From Chloroflexota bacterium (GTDB lineage: Bacteria > Chloroflexota > UBA6077 > FW602-bin22 > JACQUS01): a stretch of 5,946 nucleotides of DNA. Numbering within the stretch: position 1 is the first letter of the stretch; every line of letters begins with the position of its first letter. The translations under genes and the position numbers were made by a program. Shown piece by piece: positions 4,132-5,946 of this stretch. Under the pieces are notes generated by a model. The model was not told where the DNA came from and searched no databases. It worked only from the letters and a program-made list of their open reading frames with translations. The stretch lies in NCBI GenBank assembly GCA_016210125.1, contig JACQUS010000242.1, positions 1-5,946 on the forward strand, written 5' to 3'.

Positions 4132-5946
4132 TCACGCCGGCCGCGCGATGCCCAGCGCGAGGCGATCGGCGTCGAGCCAGGCCGCCGCGGCTTCGCCCAC
4201 CACGTCGGCCGTGAGCGGCGCGACGCGCGCGGCGAAGTCCGCCGCGGGATCGCGGTCGAGGCCCTGGCGCTCGGCGAAGATCAGCCACTCCAGCAGCCGC
4301 TCGGGATCGTCGAGCGTGCGGGCCATGGCCCCGTAGCGTTGGCGCTTGGCGTCGTCCACCTCGTCGGCCCGCGGCCCGCCGCCGGCGAAGTCGCGCAGGA
4401 CGGCGCGTATGCCGTCGACCGCGCGCTCGAGGTTGGCGGGCGCGACGCCGGCGTAGGCGACCCAATGGTGGCCGTGGCGGCCGTGCGCGAGGCTCGAGCT
4501 GGCGTAGTAGGCCAGGCCGTCCCGCTCGCGGACCCGCTCGCCGAGGCGGCCCATGAACGCCAGCCGGCCGAGGATGAAGTCGGCCAGCTCCAAGCCCGGG
4601 CCATCGGCGCTAGCTGGCGCGGGCGCCGGCGTCGCCAGCACGACATCGGCCTGCTCCTTGCCCGACAGGGCTACCTCGGCCCGCTCCAGGCCCGCCGGCC
4701 GCCGCGGGCCGCCGGGCGCGGGCTGGCGCGGGCCGGCCGGCCGCCAGTCGGCCAGCTCCTCGGCCAGCCAGTCCGCCACGGCGTCGGTCTCGTGGGCACT
4801 CACCACGGCGACGAGCAGGCGGTCCGGCCCGTAGTGTGTGCCGTGGAAGGCCGCCAGGTCCGCGCTCACCAGGCGTGCCAGCACGTCGTCGCGACCCTGC
4901 GAGGGCCGCGCGTAGGGATGGCCTTCGCCGTACAGCAGCGTGCTCACCGCCAGCCACGCGCGGCGCTGCGTATCGTCGAGCAGGTGCGCCAGCTCGGTCC
5001 GCTGCTCGGCACGCATGAGGTCAACCTGGGCGGTCGGGAACGTCGCGGCGCGCAGGGCCTCCGCGAGCAGCCGCAGGCCCGTGCGGGCGTCGTCGGTGAG
5101 ACAGCTCAGTTGGACGAGCGCGTCGTCGGACCCGGCGCGCGCGGTGAGGCTTAGGGCTAGCTCCTCGCGCTCCTGGCTGAGCTCGGCGAAGTCGGCGCGC
5201 GACGTGCCGCGGAGCAGTGTCCGCGCGGCCAGCGCCGCAAGACCCACCCGCTCGCCATCCTGGTCGGCGCCCGCGCTGATTGTCGCGGTGAGGCGCAGCA
5301 CGGCGAGCGGCCGCCGGACGTGCAGCAGCAGCGTGCCGTTGGCAAGCAGGCGGCGCGCGGGCGCCGCACGCTGTGGGGCGACCACGACGTCGGGCGCGGC
5401 CGCTGGGCGCGTCTGGCGGGCCGTCGAGCCGTTGGGCGCGACGAGGCTCTCCGTGCGTGGCGGCTCGGGCACGGGCACGAGCCAGCCGACGGCGCGGCGC
5501 TGCGGCGGCAGGTAGCGCGCGACGACGCGGCTGACGTCCTCGGCGCTGACATCGGCCACGGCCGCGGCGACAGCCTCCGGCAGCGGCTCGTAGCCGAGCT
5601 GCGCGAGCATCCCGATCAGCTCGGCGAGGTTGGCGACGGTCTGCGTCGCGTAGGCGACCTGCGCGCGGATGGCCCGCGTCGCCAGGCCCAGCTCGTCCTC
5701 TGGCGGCGGCATTGCTGCGAGCCGCGCGAGCTCCTCGTCCACCGCGGCCTCGATGGCCGCCAGGTCGCCGTCCGGATGGGCGGTGACGCTCAGCGTCCAC
5801 GGCCCGGGGCCTTGAGTCTGTGCGGGGAAGCTGGCCACGCGCGCGGCCAGGCCGCCGACCACGAGGCGGCGGTAGAGTCGGCTCGCCGTGCCGAGGCGCG
5901 CGCCGGAGCGAAAGCCCAGGGCCTTGGCGCCGGTGAGGATGGCGTC
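4132..5946 (-). CDS. M16 family (insulinase/pitrilysin-like) protein, N-terminus off-window
   Basis: M16 peptidases are zinc metalloproteases built from paired roughly 220-residue alpha/beta units that form a clamshell. The open frame runs to the right edge without an upstream stop, so the GTG at 5862 is internal and the true start is off-window; 604 residues are visible. Numbered from the edge, 1-158 is the second half of the first unit (TASRLYRRL at 20-28; a helical VDEELARLAAMPPPEDEL stretch near 69-86; SAEDVSRVVARYLPP at 134-148). After a Pro/Ala-rich linker a second unit begins near 200 (LLANGTLLLHV). At the place of HxxEH it reads GLAALAARTLLRGT (235-248), so the two His and the Glu are replaced by Ala238, Arg242 and Ala241. 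The Arg/Tyr element GRLGERVRERDGLAYYASSS at 466-485 matches the substrate-binding segment of inactive M16 partners. Any catalytic HxxEH must be in the unseen first unit. Location in the cell cannot be judged without the N-terminus. It probably precedes fmt in a shared transcript. Confidence 0.87.
   Translation of the reverse strand, partial: DAILTGAKALGFRSGARLGTASRLYRRLVVGGLAARVASFPAQTQGPGPWTLSVTAHPDGDLAAIEAAVDEELARLAAMPPPEDELGLATRAIRAQVAYATQTVANLAELIGMLAQLGYEPLPEAVAAAVADVSAEDVSRVVARYLPPQRRAVGWLVPVPEPPRTESLVAPNGSTARQTRPAAAPDVVVAPQRAAPARRLLANGTLLLHVRRPLAVLRLTATISAGADQDGERVGLAALAARTLLRGTSRADFAELSQEREELALSLTARAGSDDALVQLSCLTDDARTGLRLLAEALRAATFPTAQVDLMRAEQRTELAHLLDDTQRRAWLAVSTLLYGEGHPYARPSQGRDDVLARLVSADLAAFHGTHYGPDRLLVAVVSAHETDAVADWLAEELADWRPAGPRQPAPGGPRRPAGLERAEVALSGKEQADVVLATPAPAPASADGPGLELADFILGRLAFMGRLGERVRERDGLAYYASSSLAHGRHGHHWVAYAGVAPANLERAVDGIRAVLRDFAGGGPRADEVDDAKRQRYGAMARTLDDPERLLEWLIFAERQGLDRDPAADFAARVAPLTADVVGEAAAAWLDADRLALGIARPA

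Noticed and set aside
4054..5154. 366-codon plus-strand frame opposite the M16 gene
   Set aside because: Antisense shadow: the opposing frame has clear M16 motifs, while this frame has Arg/Ala/Gly/Val-rich sequence with no family pattern.
5860..5862. GTG at 5862 as the start of the M16 protein
   Set aside because: The frame continues open to the window edge, and the upstream 28 residues (including TASRLYRRL) match the M16 fold, so this GTG is an internal valine.

Overview
The window is a compact, very GC-rich stretch of bacterial chromosome. It carries four protein-coding genes, with third codon positions almost all G or C. I see no RNA genes, mobile elements, CRISPR arrays or phage genes. 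The GC content, the RlmN and Fmt sequence style, and an M16 peptidase next to fmt suggest an uncultured Chloroflexota-like bacterium. That placement is a guess from pattern recognition, not a search result.

Layout from left to right. (1) Positions 1-488, minus strand: ribulose-phosphate 3-epimerase (rpe), with its C-terminus cut by the left edge. (2) Positions 489-557: a short divergent intergenic region holding a perfect TATAAT box for rpe and a 17-bp inverted repeat beside it. (3) Positions 558-3224, plus strand: rlmN, the radical-SAM adenosine C2-methyltransferase. A normal catalytic core of about 360 residues sits between an N-terminal tail of about 270 residues (Ala/Pro/Arg-rich) and a C-terminal tail of about 250 residues (Arg/Gly/Pro-rich), both apparently disordered. 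(4) Positions 3055-4047, minus strand: fmt, methionyl-tRNA formyltransferase. It is convergent with rlmN, and the two coding regions overlap tail to tail by 170 bp. (5) Positions 4048-4131: an 84-bp gap with two GC-rich hairpins. (6) Position 4132 to the right edge, minus strand: an M16 (insulinase/pitrilysin) family protein with its N-terminus off-window. Its visible second M16 unit has lost the HxxEH zinc motif.

Functionally, rlmN and fmt both serve translation: RlmN modifies 23S rRNA and tRNA, and Fmt formylates initiator Met-tRNA. rpe is central carbon metabolism, and the M16 protein is a probable peptidase. The M16 gene and fmt are co-directional and may be co-transcribed, although the two hairpins between them could attenuate read-through. 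rpe and rlmN are divergent. I find no new defence or mobile system. The unusual material is the heavily extended RlmN, its antisense overlap with fmt, and the paired 17-bp inverted repeats upstream of rpe and fmt.
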